In this document: piece by piece, positions 26,346 through 36,600 of the stretch
Layout of the letters: each line of letters starts with the position of its first letter
Numbering within the stretch: position 1 is the stretch's first letter
Assembly: GCA_964614185.1 (NCBI GenBank)
Contig: CAZTKJ010000013.1
Location: forward strand, 1-63,260
Length of the DNA stretch: 63,260 bases
Source of the DNA: Suilimivivens sp964614185
GTDB lineage: Bacteria; Bacillota; Clostridia; Lachnospirales; Lachnospiraceae
Direction: 5' to 3'
Notes under the pieces: model-generated
The model's input: only the letters and a program-made list of their open reading frames with translations
Told to the model about the DNA's origin: nothing
Databases searched by the model: none
Position numbers and translations under genes: made by a program

Positions 26346-26738
26346 ATGAAGATTCTATTGGCAGAAGATGATTTTGTAACAAGGAAATTTATGGTGAATT
26401 TCCTGTCAAAGTACGGTGAATGTGATGTTACTGTAGACGGTATGGAAGCAGTAGATGCATTTATGATGGCTTTGGAGGACGATGAACCCTATGACTTGGT
26501 ATGTCTTGATATTATGATGCCGGTCATGGACGGATATCAGGCGCTTGTAGGTATCCGGAATCTGGAAAAAGAAAGGAATATTCCAGAGGAACAGGCAGTT
26601 AAGGTAATTATGACAACTGCTTTGAATGAAGAAAGAAATGTCAAAATGGCATTTGAATTGGGGTGTACCATTTATTCCGGAAAGCCCATTGATCAGGACA
26701 GATTTGAACAGGCTATGAAAAAACTGAACCTGATCTGA
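26346..26738 (+). CDS. Single-domain response regulator, CheY-like
   Basis: This 130-residue protein is only a receiver domain: acidic pair in AEDDF, phosphoacceptor Asp in CLDIMMPVMDGY, Thr in MTTA and Lys in SGKPID. It has no output domain and sits between cheB and cheA, so CheA is its likely phosphodonor. With no flagellar gene nearby its target is open: a flagellar switch elsewhere, or a different protein. A clear AAAGGAG ribosome site precedes the ATG. Confidence 0.9.
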   Translation: MKILLAEDDFVTRKFMVNFLSKYGECDVTVDGMEAVDAFMMALEDDEPYDLVCLDIMMPVMDGYQALVGIRNLEKERNIPEEQAVKVIMTTALNEERNVKMAFELGCTIYSGKPIDQDRFEQAMKKLNLI

Positions 26739-26777
26739 TGAAAGAACATTTTAGAATATGCAGGAAAGGAGAAGAAT

Positions 26778-28946
26778 ATGGCTGAAGGATTTAACACAGA
26801 TGACATGCTTGACATGTATCTGTTTGAGAACGGACAGCTGCTTGAGCAGCTTCAGGAAACGGTTCTGGAACAGAAGGATGCAGACTGTTTTGATGAAGAC
26901 AGCATAAACGATATATTCAGAACCATGCATACCATTAAAGGCTCTTCAGGTATCATGATGTTCGAAGATATCACAGCTGTATCTCATAAGCTTGAAGATG
27001 TTTTCTATTTTCTTAGGGAATCTCATCCTGATAATGTACCGCATCTGGAGCTGGTGGAACATGTATTGGAAGTGGAGGATTTCATTTCTAATGAAATGGA
27101 GAAGATCCGTAACGGTGAGCCGGTAGATGGTGATTCCAGCGGAATTGTAAAGAATCTTGACAAATTCCTGACGAAGCTTAAGACAGGCGCAACAGAAGAA
27201 GGAATAGCGCCGCCTCCGGAAAACGTACATGAGGAACCAAAACAGTTTTATATTGCACCTGTTGCCACTAAAGACAGTCGCTTTTTCAAAATTGTGATTA
27301 CCTTTTTCCCGGAAACAGAGATGGCAAATGTCCATGCGTACAAAACAGTATACGCATTAAAAGAAATTGCAGAGGATATTTTATATTCTCCGGAGGATAT
27401 CATCTCAGATGAAAAGAGTGCAGAAGTTATTTTAGAGGAAGGATTTAAGATCCTTTTACAGGCACAGTGTGGTGAAGAAGAAATCCGCGAGCTGATTGGC
27501 GTTGGATATGATATTAAAGAAGTTGGTATCTATGAATGCAAAGCAGAAGAATTTCTTCAGGGATTTGACTTTGGTGAGGATCAGCCACTGGCAGTTATCG
27601 ACCTGGATTCCAGTGTAGAGGACATTGAAGCCAGAATTCAGGATGGTGATGGGGAAAAGAAAGAAGAGGAGCAGGAGAAGGCGCCTGCCAAACCGGCCAT
27701 AGCTCCTGGTGATTTCGTCATTCAATCAAAAGAACCAGGTAAAAAGAAGAAACTGGCAAAGGATAAGCCAAAGACAGAGAAGGCTTCCTTTATCAGCGTT
27801 AATGTAAATAAGATGGATCAGCTGATGGAACTGATCGGAGAGTTGGTTATTTCAGAATCGGTAGTACTGCAGAATGCAGACCTTAAGGTACCGGGACTGA
27901 ATCTTGATAACTTTAATAAAGCGGCAGCACAGTTGTCCAAGATCTCTACTGATCTGCAAAATGTAATCATGTCTATGAGAATGGTTCCATTGGCAAATAC
28001 GTTCCAAAAGATGAACCGTATTGTTTTCGATGTATCCAGAAAACTGGGAAAAGACATTGAATTTGTGATGGTTGGAGAACAGACAGAAGTGGATAAGAAT
28101 ATTATTGAACATATTTCAGATCCACTGATGCACATTGTAAGAAATTCCGTAGACCATGGAATCGAAGACAAGGCAGAACGAACAGAAAGCGGTAAGTCAG
28201 AGAAAGGCAAGGTTATTCTGTCAGCGAAAACAGAGGCCGGTAAGGTATGGATCAGCGTAGAAGATGATGGAAAAGGCCTTGACAGAGAGAAAATTCTTGC
28301 TAAAGCAAGAAAACAGGGATTACTGGATGAGAATAAACCGGATTCTGCTTATTCTGATAAGGAAGTGTACCAGCTTATTACGCTGCCCGGCTTTTCCACC
28401 AATGAACAGGTTACCGAATATTCGGGACGAGGCGTGGGCATGGATGTTGTTGTCCAGAACATTCAGTCAATTGGTGGTGCACTGGAGATTGAAAGCAGTC
28501 CCGGACTGGGAAGTATTATGAGCCTTAAGATTCCTTTGACACTTGCTATTATCGATGGCATTGTCATGGAGATAGGTCATTCTTCCTTTGTCATGGAAAC
28601 CGGTGCAATTAAGGAGTTTGTCCGTGTAAGAGAAGATATGATGATTCATGAGCCTAATGGCGATGAGTATATCATGATACGCGGGGATTGTTATCCGGTA
28701 CTCAGACTGGGTAAGTGGTATGGCTTGGAGGAGTACCAGGAATCCGTTGAAAAAGGAGTGATGTTGATCCTTGAGGTAGAAGATAAAAAAGTTTGTCTGT
28801 TAGTTGACAGGCTGATTGGCGAACAGGAGATAGTGGTAAAACCCATACCTTCCTACATTAAGAAGGTGAAAGGTTTATCCGGTTGTACCCAGCTTGGTGA
28901 CGGAAGCATTGCTTTGATATTGGATGCCAATGGATTAATAGAATAA
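26778..28946 (+). CDS. cheA: CheA chemotaxis histidine kinase
   Basis: The 722-residue protein has all CheA domains. P1/Hpt carries His51 in FRTMHTIKGSSGIM. A P2-like regulator-binding domain spans about 165-260 and an acidic, then Lys-rich linker about 275-335. P3 dimerisation is at about 335-400. The P4 ATPase has HIVRNSVDHGIE, DDGKGLD and GRGVGMDVV, and the P5 CheW-like domain spans about 580-722 (LRLGKWYGLEE, VKGLSGCTQLGDG). It phosphorylates CheB and the CheY-like protein under control of receptor clusters. The following cheW starts 27 bases later. Confidence 0.95.
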   Translation: MAEGFNTDDMLDMYLFENGQLLEQLQETVLEQKDADCFDEDSINDIFRTMHTIKGSSGIMMFEDITAVSHKLEDVFYFLRESHPDNVPHLELVEHVLEVEDFISNEMEKIRNGEPVDGDSSGIVKNLDKFLTKLKTGATEEGIAPPPENVHEEPKQFYIAPVATKDSRFFKIVITFFPETEMANVHAYKTVYALKEIAEDILYSPEDIISDEKSAEVILEEGFKILLQAQCGEEEIRELIGVGYDIKEVGIYECKAEEFLQGFDFGEDQPLAVIDLDSSVEDIEARIQDGDGEKKEEEQEKAPAKPAIAPGDFVIQSKEPGKKKKLAKDKPKTEKASFISVNVNKMDQLMELIGELVISESVVLQNADLKVPGLNLDNFNKAAAQLSKISTDLQNVIMSMRMVPLANTFQKMNRIVFDVSRKLGKDIEFVMVGEQTEVDKNIIEHISDPLMHIVRNSVDHGIEDKAERTESGKSEKGKVILSAKTEAGKVWISVEDDGKGLDREKILAKARKQGLLDENKPDSAYSDKEVYQLITLPGFSTNEQVTEYSGRGVGMDVVVQNIQSIGGALEIESSPGLGSIMSLKIPLTLAIIDGIVMEIGHSSFVMETGAIKEFVRVREDMMIHEPNGDEYIMIRGDCYPVLRLGKWYGLEEYQESVEKGVMLILEVEDKKVCLLVDRLIGEQEIVVKPIPSYIKKVKGLSGCTQLGDGSIALILDANGLIE

Positions 28947-28973
28947 AATTTATAGAAAGGAACGGTATATCAG

Positions 28974-29516
28974 ATGGAGGAAACAAGCGAATTAAAGAAA
29001 TATGTAGAAAATCATGGCACTCCAAATGAGCAGGACGCACAAAAGGGAAAATATATGACCTTCAAGTCCGGAAATGAGTATTTCGGGCTGGAAATCCAAT
29101 ATGTAAATGAAATTATCCAGCTGCAGGCAATTACGGCAATTCCTGAGACAGAAGATTATATTAAAGGTCTTATCAATCTGAGAGGCAAGGTTATTCCTGT
29201 TGTTGATGTCCGGTTACGATTTAAGCAGGAGCCATTTGAGTATAATGACAGAACCTGTATCATTGTCATTAATGTAAAATCTATGATGGTCGGACTGATT
29301 GTGGAGAAAATTGCAGAGGTAGTGGAAATCAAAGAAGAAAATATACTGCCGCCACCTACATTCGGACGCGTTGAAAAAGCACATAACAAATATGTATATG
29401 GCATTGGCAAGGTAGGAGATGCAGTGAAGCTGCTGTTAGATCCTGACAAATTGCTGAATGATGAAGATTTATCAGTTATGGAACAAGCAAATGAAATGAA
29501 TATTGATGAAGAATGA
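28974..29516 (+). CDS. cheW: CheW coupling protein
   Basis: The 180-residue protein is a single CheW domain (FKSGNEYFGLEIQYVNEIIQ, GLINLRGKVIPVVDVR, then GIGKVGDAVKLLLD) with about 25 extra residues at the N-terminus and an acidic tail. It links CheA to the receptor. It lies between cheA and the receptor gene, 12 bases before the latter, so these three core components are made from one message. Confidence 0.93.
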   Translation: MEETSELKKYVENHGTPNEQDAQKGKYMTFKSGNEYFGLEIQYVNEIIQLQAITAIPETEDYIKGLINLRGKVIPVVDVRLRFKQEPFEYNDRTCIIVINVKSMMVGLIVEKIAEVVEIKEENILPPPTFGRVEKAHNKYVYGIGKVGDAVKLLLDPDKLLNDEDLSVMEQANEMNIDEE

Positions 29517-29528
29517 GAGGTATGAGAC

Positions 29529-30881
29529 ATGAAAAACGTGAAGATGAAAACAAGATTGATTGGGGGATTTGCTATCCCTGTTATATTAACATTTATTAAT
29601 GTTGTTTTTGGTATTTTTGCGATGGAAGAAGTAGCCAACGTAGAAGCTGAATTGGAAGAACGTTATGCGAATATATCAGCAGGTATATCGATTGCGCTTT
29701 TGATTTTATCCGTTATTGTTACTGTATTGATTGGACTTTCCATTGTTAAGGCAATTGACAGATCCATAAAACAGCTTTCTGATGCAGCTAAAGAAATTGC
29801 ATTAGGACGTGTAAATAATCTTAAGTTAGAAAAATATGCAAATGATGAATTTGGCGCTCTGGTTGATGAATATGTAAAGGTAATTGATAATATCAAATAT
29901 CAGGCAGGCATTGCAGAAGAAGTTGCAAACGGTAATCTTACAGTCGCAGTCAAGCCCAGTTCTCCTGAAGATATGTTAGGTAACTCCTTAAAGAAACTGG
30001 TTGAAGATAATCTTCATGCTCTGGGCAATATCAGCGATGCAGGTTCTCAGGTTACAGTCAGCTCTTCTCAGGTAGCAAGCGCAAGTCAGGCATTGGCACA
30101 GGGTTCTACAGAGCAGGCAAGTGCAATTGAAGAGATTACAGCATCTATTGATGAAATTGCAGAAAAAACAAAACAGAACGCTGAACAGGCAAATGAAGCG
30201 GCAAACCTTGTTTCACGTGCTATTGAGGATGTCAGCGCAGGCAACACCCAGATGCAGGAAATGATGGTTGCTATGCAGGATATTAATAAGTCTTCTGAAA
30301 GCATTTCTAAGATTATTAAGACAATTGATGATATTGCATTCCAGACCAATATCCTTGCACTGAATGCAGCAGTAGAAGCAGCAAGAGCAGGTGAAGCAGG
30401 TAAGGGCTTTGCAGTTGTAGCAGAAGAAGTAAGAAGCCTTGCAGCAAAGAGTGCAGCAGCTTCTGCAGAAACAGCTGAATTAATTGAAGATTCTATCGAA
30501 AAGGTTGATTCCGGTTCTAAGATTGCAGAAGGTACTGCAAAGGCAATGGAAGAGATTGCAAAGGTAGTAAAGGAAAGCGAATTGATCATCAATGGTATCG
30601 CAGAATCCTCCAACTATCAGGCAACCGCAGTTGCACAGATCGAACAGGCAATTACACAGGTATCTCAGGTAGTACAGACGAATTCTGCTACCAGTGAAGA
30701 ATGTGCTGCAGCCAGTGAAGAACTTTCCAACCAGGCATCCAGAATGAGAGAGATGTTATCTATCTACAATTTGGGTTCAGGCAGCTCTTCAGGTTCTTAT
30801 AAGAGTTCATCTTATTCACCATCTATGGCAAGCGCAAATGAGCAGATGATCTCACTTGGAGATGATTTTGGTAAATATTAA
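29529..30881 (+). CDS. Methyl-accepting chemotaxis protein with almost no external domain
   Basis: This 450-residue receptor has two membrane helices (about 10-32 and 51-73) joined by only about 18 residues, so there is no room for a ligand-binding domain. A HAMP-like segment follows (about 74-125), then the methylation helices and the signalling tip IAFQTNILALNAAVEAARAG with EAGKGFAVVAEEVRSLA. The tail after the coiled coil is Ser-rich and lacks a CheR-binding pentapeptide. It may sense membrane state or an intracellular cue, or be driven by a partner protein. It is the last gene of the cheR-to-receptor run, and a strong terminator follows. Confidence 0.92.
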   Translation: MKNVKMKTRLIGGFAIPVILTFINVVFGIFAMEEVANVEAELEERYANISAGISIALLILSVIVTVLIGLSIVKAIDRSIKQLSDAAKEIALGRVNNLKLEKYANDEFGALVDEYVKVIDNIKYQAGIAEEVANGNLTVAVKPSSPEDMLGNSLKKLVEDNLHALGNISDAGSQVTVSSSQVASASQALAQGSTEQASAIEEITASIDEIAEKTKQNAEQANEAANLVSRAIEDVSAGNTQMQEMMVAMQDINKSSESISKIIKTIDDIAFQTNILALNAAVEAARAGEAGKGFAVVAEEVRSLAAKSAAASAETAELIEDSIEKVDSGSKIAEGTAKAMEEIAKVVKESELIINGIAESSNYQATAVAQIEQAITQVSQVVQTNSATSEECAAASEELSNQASRMREMLSIYNLGSGSSSGSYKSSSYSPSMASANEQMISLGDDFGKY

Positions 30882-30948
30882 GATATATATGTTTGTGTAA
30901 TATGAAAACAACGGACGCTGCGCTTTGCGAACCGTCCTTATGTTAATC

Positions 30949-30978
30949 AAAAACCCCGCAGCTTGCTGTGGGGTTTTT
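30949..30978 (+). terminator. Rho-independent terminator of the Che operon
   Basis: AAAAACCCCGCAG and CTGTGGGGTTTTT form a 13-bp stem (one G-T-type wobble) around CTTG, with the T-run in the stem end. The rest of the 250-base gap holds a TATAAT at 31082-31087 without a good -35 box, so a promoter for the next gene is possible but not clear. Confidence 0.88.
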
Positions 30979-31131
30979 GATTTCTGTGTCTTTTGATCTT
31001 GGAAGAAAGCAGGATGGAAGAGACAGGAAAACTTTTTATAAATATTACACAAAGGATATATGAATTTTTCCTGAAATATAGTATAATTAAATAAAAGAAA
31101 CTTATTGACACACTCTGATAGGAGAAAGATC

Positions 31132-32358
31132 ATGCTTGCAACATTAATACCATTATTTGATGAAACTATGGCGGTTCGCGCCTATTCTTTGTTTGCACAA
31201 AGAGAAAATTATCTGTTAAATCCCAGACTTTTTGGAACAGCCAGTTTTGATGGAGCAGGAACCATAACAGGACTGGATATTATTCAGAGCATGGGGATTG
31301 AATCACTGTCTACAGATAAGGAAGTATTTATAGAAATGAACAATGTTTCTATTTTTTCCGCTATTGAAGAACAGTGTAGTGCGCCTCACGAGAGGCTGGT
31401 ACTGCTGATTGATTCGGCTATTAAGCCTGAAACTATGTATATTGACCGCTTAAAGGCCCTAAAAGATATGGGATATAAAATGGCAATCAGAAAACTTCCC
31501 GTAGCTCAATTTGAGGTATATCGTGAAGTGCTTCTTTTGATGGATTATATTCTGCTTGATCATAAAAAAATAGATATTGACAAAGCCAAAATTTACTTTG
31601 GAAAGATTTATCCGAATATTAAGTTATGTGCTGTAAACGTTGACTCACAGGAGGAATTTGACCTCTTGAAAGAGGATGGCGGATATGACCTTTATGAAGG
31701 TGATTTCTTCCGTGTTCCAATTACGAAAGGGCAGTCGGAAGTAACACCTTTGAAAGTAAATTATATTGAACTTTTAAATATTGTAAATGATAATGACTTT
31801 GAACTGACCAAGGCGGCAGATGTTATTGGACGAGATACAGCCCTTGTTATTTCACTGCTGAAGATGGTAAACAGAATGACTGTTAATTCTGAAATTGAAT
31901 CTATCAGACATGCAGCTGCAATGCTTGGACAAAAGGAATTAAAAAAGTGGATCAATACGGCAGTTACCAATGAGCTTTGTGCAGATAAACCAAATGAGAT
32001 TACCAGACTGTCACTTCTGAGAGCTAAATTCGCAGAAAATCTTGCTCCTGTATTTGAAATGGCTCATGCATCTTCAGAATTATTCTTAATGGGACTATTT
32101 TCCGTATTGGATCTGATCTTGGATAAGCCTATGGCGGAAGCGCTGGAAATGGTTAAGGTTTCTAAAAATATCAGAGACGCATTGCTTAATCACAGTGGAG
32201 AGTTTGCGGAGATGCTTGAGTTTATCATTCATTATGAAGCTGCTTCCTGGCAGGAGGTTTCCAGACAAATGGTACTTAAAGAGATTGATATGGATGATGT
32301 ATATCATGCCTATATTAATTCCCTTCAATGGTACAGCGATTTATTCAGAGCAGACTGA
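31132..32358 (+). CDS. YuxH-like EAL-HDOD signalling protein
   Basis: The 408-residue protein has an N-terminal half (about 1-205) that resembles an EAL domain but lacks the EAL motif and most metal ligands, so cyclic-di-GMP hydrolysis is unlikely. The C-terminal half (about 205-408) is an HDOD domain (VNYIELLNIVNDNDFELTKAADVIGRD, then SLLKMVNRM). This is the EAL-plus-modified-HD family seen in YuxH and relatives, whose role is regulatory but poorly known. The ATG at 31132 has TAGGAGA upstream; a TTG at 31105 would add nine residues without a ribosome site. It is separated from the Che genes by a terminator. Confidence 0.85.
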   Translation: MLATLIPLFDETMAVRAYSLFAQRENYLLNPRLFGTASFDGAGTITGLDIIQSMGIESLSTDKEVFIEMNNVSIFSAIEEQCSAPHERLVLLIDSAIKPETMYIDRLKALKDMGYKMAIRKLPVAQFEVYREVLLLMDYILLDHKKIDIDKAKIYFGKIYPNIKLCAVNVDSQEEFDLLKEDGGYDLYEGDFFRVPITKGQSEVTPLKVNYIELLNIVNDNDFELTKAADVIGRDTALVISLLKMVNRMTVNSEIESIRHAAAMLGQKELKKWINTAVTNELCADKPNEITRLSLLRAKFAENLAPVFEMAHASSELFLMGLFSVLDLILDKPMAEALEMVKVSKNIRDALLNHSGEFAEMLEFIIHYEAASWQEVSRQMVLKEIDMDDVYHAYINSLQWYSDLFRAD

Positions 32359-32386
32359 TTTTGCGAGGGTGTTGATTTAATAACCA

Positions 32387-32428
32387 AAAGAGGTATTTGA
32401 CCATGTTTCCCTGGTCAAATACCTCTTT
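32387..32428. terminator. Bidirectional terminator
   Basis: AAAGAGGTATTTGACCA and its exact complement form a 17-bp perfect stem with an 8-base loop, between the convergent genes ending at 32358 (plus) and 32447 (minus). A/T tracts on both sides suit both strands. Confidence 0.88.
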
Positions 32429-32446
32429 CTATCTTATGGGAAACGG

Positions 32447-33589
32447 CTATTTAATATCATCTGCCTGTATGGCTTTGACATTGATACCGTTTACCTCTAC
32501 ATGGTCATTAATTTCAATTACCAGGCAGCGTCTGCCCTCAACAACCATAGTATTTATAAGATCTGCTCTTGCAGGATTTACCTTCACGACTACATCAGGT
32601 GTTTTTACCTCAAAAGAGCGTGTACTTGCTACATTGCTGACAAATAATGAAGTATCTTCACCTGCGGCAGCATCATAGAGTTTATCAAAGTCTTTCAGCT
32701 TTTCCTCAGAGGCGCCGCTTTTTTCAAGCAGATTCTTAACTTCACTTTTATTAAGAGTAAGAGGTTCAGGAATTTCCTTATGTTCTTCGATCATTTCCGT
32801 CAGATTTTCATGAATATTCTTAACCACTTCATATTCACAATCATTGCCAAGAGTTTCTTCAATAATTGCCTGAAAGGTTTCCTTTTGGCTTCCGGCAGAA
32901 AGCGGGAGAGCACATCCTAAAATGTTTTCCACAAATTCATGATGAGGTTCTTCTGGGTTCTTGTTGAAAAATAAAGTGCTGTGGATGTCGGTACATCTGT
33001 CATTGAATGCAGGGAATAAGAATCCGGTTTCAGGCATATTTACAACCCAGTCTCTGACCCGGTTATGAAATTCATTGTTTTGGGCATCATAGCTCAATGC
33101 AGGTTTGGAGAGGGCTACAGGGCAGATACAGCACATAATATACTCAAATACCGTATCAGATGCATCCTCCATAATAAGGCCGTCAGTTGTTTTGCCGGGC
33201 ACATCATAAGCATCATGAATCAGCAGGATCAAATAATTTCCTACAAATTCATAAGAATGGATGATCCGGTCATAAAATTCCTCTAAAAGTCCGTCATCCT
33301 TTAATTTACTGTTACGAAGACGAAGCAGAAGTTCCTGGGTGCCGCCTTCCTGTTCCATATCTGTTGAAAATTCAAGGTTCAGAAGATTTTTGCCGATATT
33401 TCCGGATAGGGTCTTTCTGAAAAGCTCAAAATATTTGAAGATTTCTTCTTCCGGAAGAGAAAGAAAAGCTTCCTTGAATTCTGTTTTTTTATTTTTTTCT
33501 CCGTCTACATAGCAGCCGCAGACACGGGTAATAGAGCAGCTGTTTGGAGTAAAAAGACGTTTGATTTCATTGATTTCCTGTTTGATCAT
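32447..33589 (-). CDS. DUF4317 family protein
   Basis: The 380-residue soluble protein begins MIKQEINEIKRLFTPNSCSI and contains CGCYVDGEKNKKTEFKEAFLSLPEEE, which I recognise as DUF4317 (PF14199), a family of Clostridia with no known function. It has no membrane segment and no obvious catalytic motif. An acidic helical region spans about 255-300 before a strand-rich C-terminus (DVVVKVNPARADLINTMVVEG). It starts 20 bases after the stop of the giant activase-like gene, so they are probably co-transcribed. AAGGA lies 8 bases before the start. Confidence 0.8.
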   Translation of the reverse strand: MIKQEINEIKRLFTPNSCSITRVCGCYVDGEKNKKTEFKEAFLSLPEEEIFKYFELFRKTLSGNIGKNLLNLEFSTDMEQEGGTQELLLRLRNSKLKDDGLLEEFYDRIIHSYEFVGNYLILLIHDAYDVPGKTTDGLIMEDASDTVFEYIMCCICPVALSKPALSYDAQNNEFHNRVRDWVVNMPETGFLFPAFNDRCTDIHSTLFFNKNPEEPHHEFVENILGCALPLSAGSQKETFQAIIEETLGNDCEYEVVKNIHENLTEMIEEHKEIPEPLTLNKSEVKNLLEKSGASEEKLKDFDKLYDAAAGEDTSLFVSNVASTRSFEVKTPDVVVKVNPARADLINTMVVEGRRCLVIEINDHVEVNGINVKAIQADDIK

Positions 33590-33609
33590 TTGCCATTCCT
33601 TCTATTTCT

Positions 33610-36600
33610 TTAAAAATTTTTCTTCATATTTTTCTGGGCAGTAGAGAGCATTAATTTAATGCGGTTCAACTGATTGACTTCACTGGCGCCGGGATCATAA
33701 TCAATGGCTACAATATTGCTTAAGGGATATTGCTTTCGCAGTTCTTTAATGACTCCTTTTCCGACCACATGGTTGGGCAGACAGCCAAAAGGCTGAGTAC
33801 ATACAATATTGTTTACGCCGCTGTGAATCAGCTCCACCATTTCACCTGTCAGGAACCAGCCTTCTCCTGTTTGATTGCCGATAGAGACAATAGGCTTAGC
33901 ATATTCCACAGTCTGGTAAATGCTGACAGGAGGATTGAAATGCTTACTTTTCTCAAAAGCTTTCCGCGGGCTTTGACGCAGGAATTCAAGGGCATCAATG
34001 CCAAATCTTGAAAGAAGGGCTGCTTTCTTACTGGTGCCGAGATGATTAGCTTTATATATCTGGTTGTAGAAGCAGTAGAGCAGGAAATCAAGGAGGTCAG
34101 GGACAACCGCCTCAGCGCCCTCAGATTCTAAGAGCTCTACCAGATGATTATTTGCTGCAGGGGCATATTTGACAAGGATTTCCCCTACAATGCCGACTTT
34201 CGGCTTTACCTCTTCAGTAAGAGGGATTGCATCAAAATCTGCGATGATTTTCCGGCACATGTTTTGGAAACGGAAAAAGCCCATGTGTTTTCCCGAAACA
34301 AAATCACAGCAGCGTTTCAGCCATTTTTGATGGACAGCTTCTACGCTTCCTTTTTCCAGTTCATAAGGACGCATACGGTAAACGCATCGCATGAAAATAT
34401 CTCCGAATACAGCTCCATAGGCAGCTCTCATGAGCATTTCAAAATTTAAACGGAAACCGGAGTTACTTTCTATTCCTGCCATGTTTAAAGAAATAACAGG
34501 AATCTGAGGCATATCGGCTTTTTCAAGGGCCCGCCGTATAAAGCCGATATAATTGGTAGCACGACATCCGCCGCCGGTCTGAGTCATGATAATGGCTACT
34601 TTATTCAGGTCATATTTGCCGGATAACAGCGCGTCCATGATCTGTCCCACCACCATAAGAGAAGGGTAGCAGGCATCATTATTTACGTATTTAAGGCCCA
34701 CATCCACTGCATGCTTATTATCATTGGCCAGCACCTCCAAATGGTATCCGCAGGCCTCTAAGGCAGCCTGAAGGACATCAAAGTGGATAGGCGACATCTG
34801 AGGACATAAAATAGTATAGTCTTTACGCATGTCCGTAGTAAATTCCACTTTATTTATTGCAGAAGAGCGGATGATACGTTCCTTGTGCTGCTTTTCTCTG
34901 ACACGGATGGCAGATAAAAGAGAGCGGATACGGATCCTGGCAGCTCCCAGATTGTTGACCTCGTCAATTTTCAGACAGGTATAGATCTTGTCTGAGCGGG
35001 AGAGGATGTCATTGACCTGATCGGTAGTGACAGCATCCAGGCCACAGCCAAAAGAATTAAGCTGGATAAGATCAAGGTTATCCACGGTTTTTACATAGCT
35101 TGCAGCAGCGTAAAGCCTGGAATGGTACATCCACTGGTCAGATACGATCAGGGGACGTTCAGGCTTTCCTAAATGAGAAATGGAATCTTCTGTCAGTACG
35201 GCAATATCATAAGAATTGATCAGTTCAGGAATACCATGATGGATCTCAGGATCGATATGATAGGGGCGTCCGGCAAGAACAATTCCTCTTTTTCCTGTTT
35301 CATTTAAATAAGCAAGGACTTCTTCTCCTTTTTTCTGCATATCCCGGCGAGTATTTTCCAGCTCTTTCCAGGAAAGACGGACAGCTTCAATGATCTCTGC
35401 GGGAGGAATTTCGGTAAATTCCTTTGTGAGAGCATCACTGATTGTTTTTTCATCCCGGAAGGACATAAAGGGGTTCCGTAAAACGGCTTCCCCTCTGCCG
35501 ATTTCTTCTACGTTGTTTTTAATATTCTCAGAATAGGAAGTAACAATGGGACAATTGTAGTGATTATTGGCTTCCTTAAATTCATTTCTTTCATAGAACA
35601 GGGCAGGATAGAAGATAAAGTCTACCTTCTGGTCAATCAGCCATTTCACGTGACCGTGGGCCAGCTTGGCCGGATAACATTCCGATTCACTGGGAATGGA
35701 TTCAATGCCCAGTTCGTAAATTTTACGATTGGATACAGGAGACAGTACGACCTGATAGCCAAGATGCGTAAAAAATGTGAACCAAAAAGGATAATTTTCG
35801 TACATGTTAAGTACACGGGGGATACCCACACGTCCCCTTTTAGTTTCGTCTGCAGGCAGAGGTTCATATCCGAATACCCGTTTTAACTTATAATCAAACA
35901 GATTAGGAACGCCGTTTTCATTTTTCTGTTTGCCTAATCCGCGTTCACAGCGGTTTCCTGAAATATACTGACGGCCTCCTGTAAATTTATTAATGGTAAG
36001 GCGGCAGTGATTGGTACATCCTTTACACTTGGCCATGCTGGTTTCAAATTCCAGAGCATTGATTTTTTCAATAGGAAGCATCGTTGTTTTGCAGCCTTCC
36101 TGATAACGTTCTCGGGCAATAAGAGCAGCGCCGAAAGCGCCCATGATGCCTGCGATGTCAGGGCGGATTGCTTCACAGTCTGCAATCTTTTCAAAACTTC
36201 TCAGAACAGCATCATTATAGAAGGTACCACCCTGCACGACAATATTTCTGCCCAGTTCAGAAGCGCTTGACACCTTGATGACCTTAAAAAGAGCATTTTT
36301 GATGACAGAATAGGCAAGTCCTGCAGAAATATCGGAAACAGAAGCACCTTCTTTTTGGGCCTGTTTTACTTTGGAATTCATAAATACGGTACATCTGGTA
36401 CCAAGGTCGATAGGATGCTCTGCAAAGAGAGCCGTATAAGCAAAATCCTCGACACTGTAATTTAAGGATTTGGCAAAAGTTTCAATAAAAGAGCCGCAGC
36501 CGGAAGAGCAGGCTTCATTTAGCTGTACGCTGTCAACAGTCTGATTTTTTATTTTGATGCACTTCATATCCTGACCGCCAATGTCCAGAATGCAGTCTAC

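Noticed and set aside
30086..30613. 175-residue minus-strand frame in the chemoreceptor gene
   Set aside because: Ala/Ser/Ile-rich mirror of the receptor coiled coil; codon bias of the plus strand explains it.
31082..31110. Promoter using TATAAT at 31082 or TTGACA at 31105
   Set aside because: The TATAAT has no matching -35 box, and the TTGACA has no -10 before the start codon.
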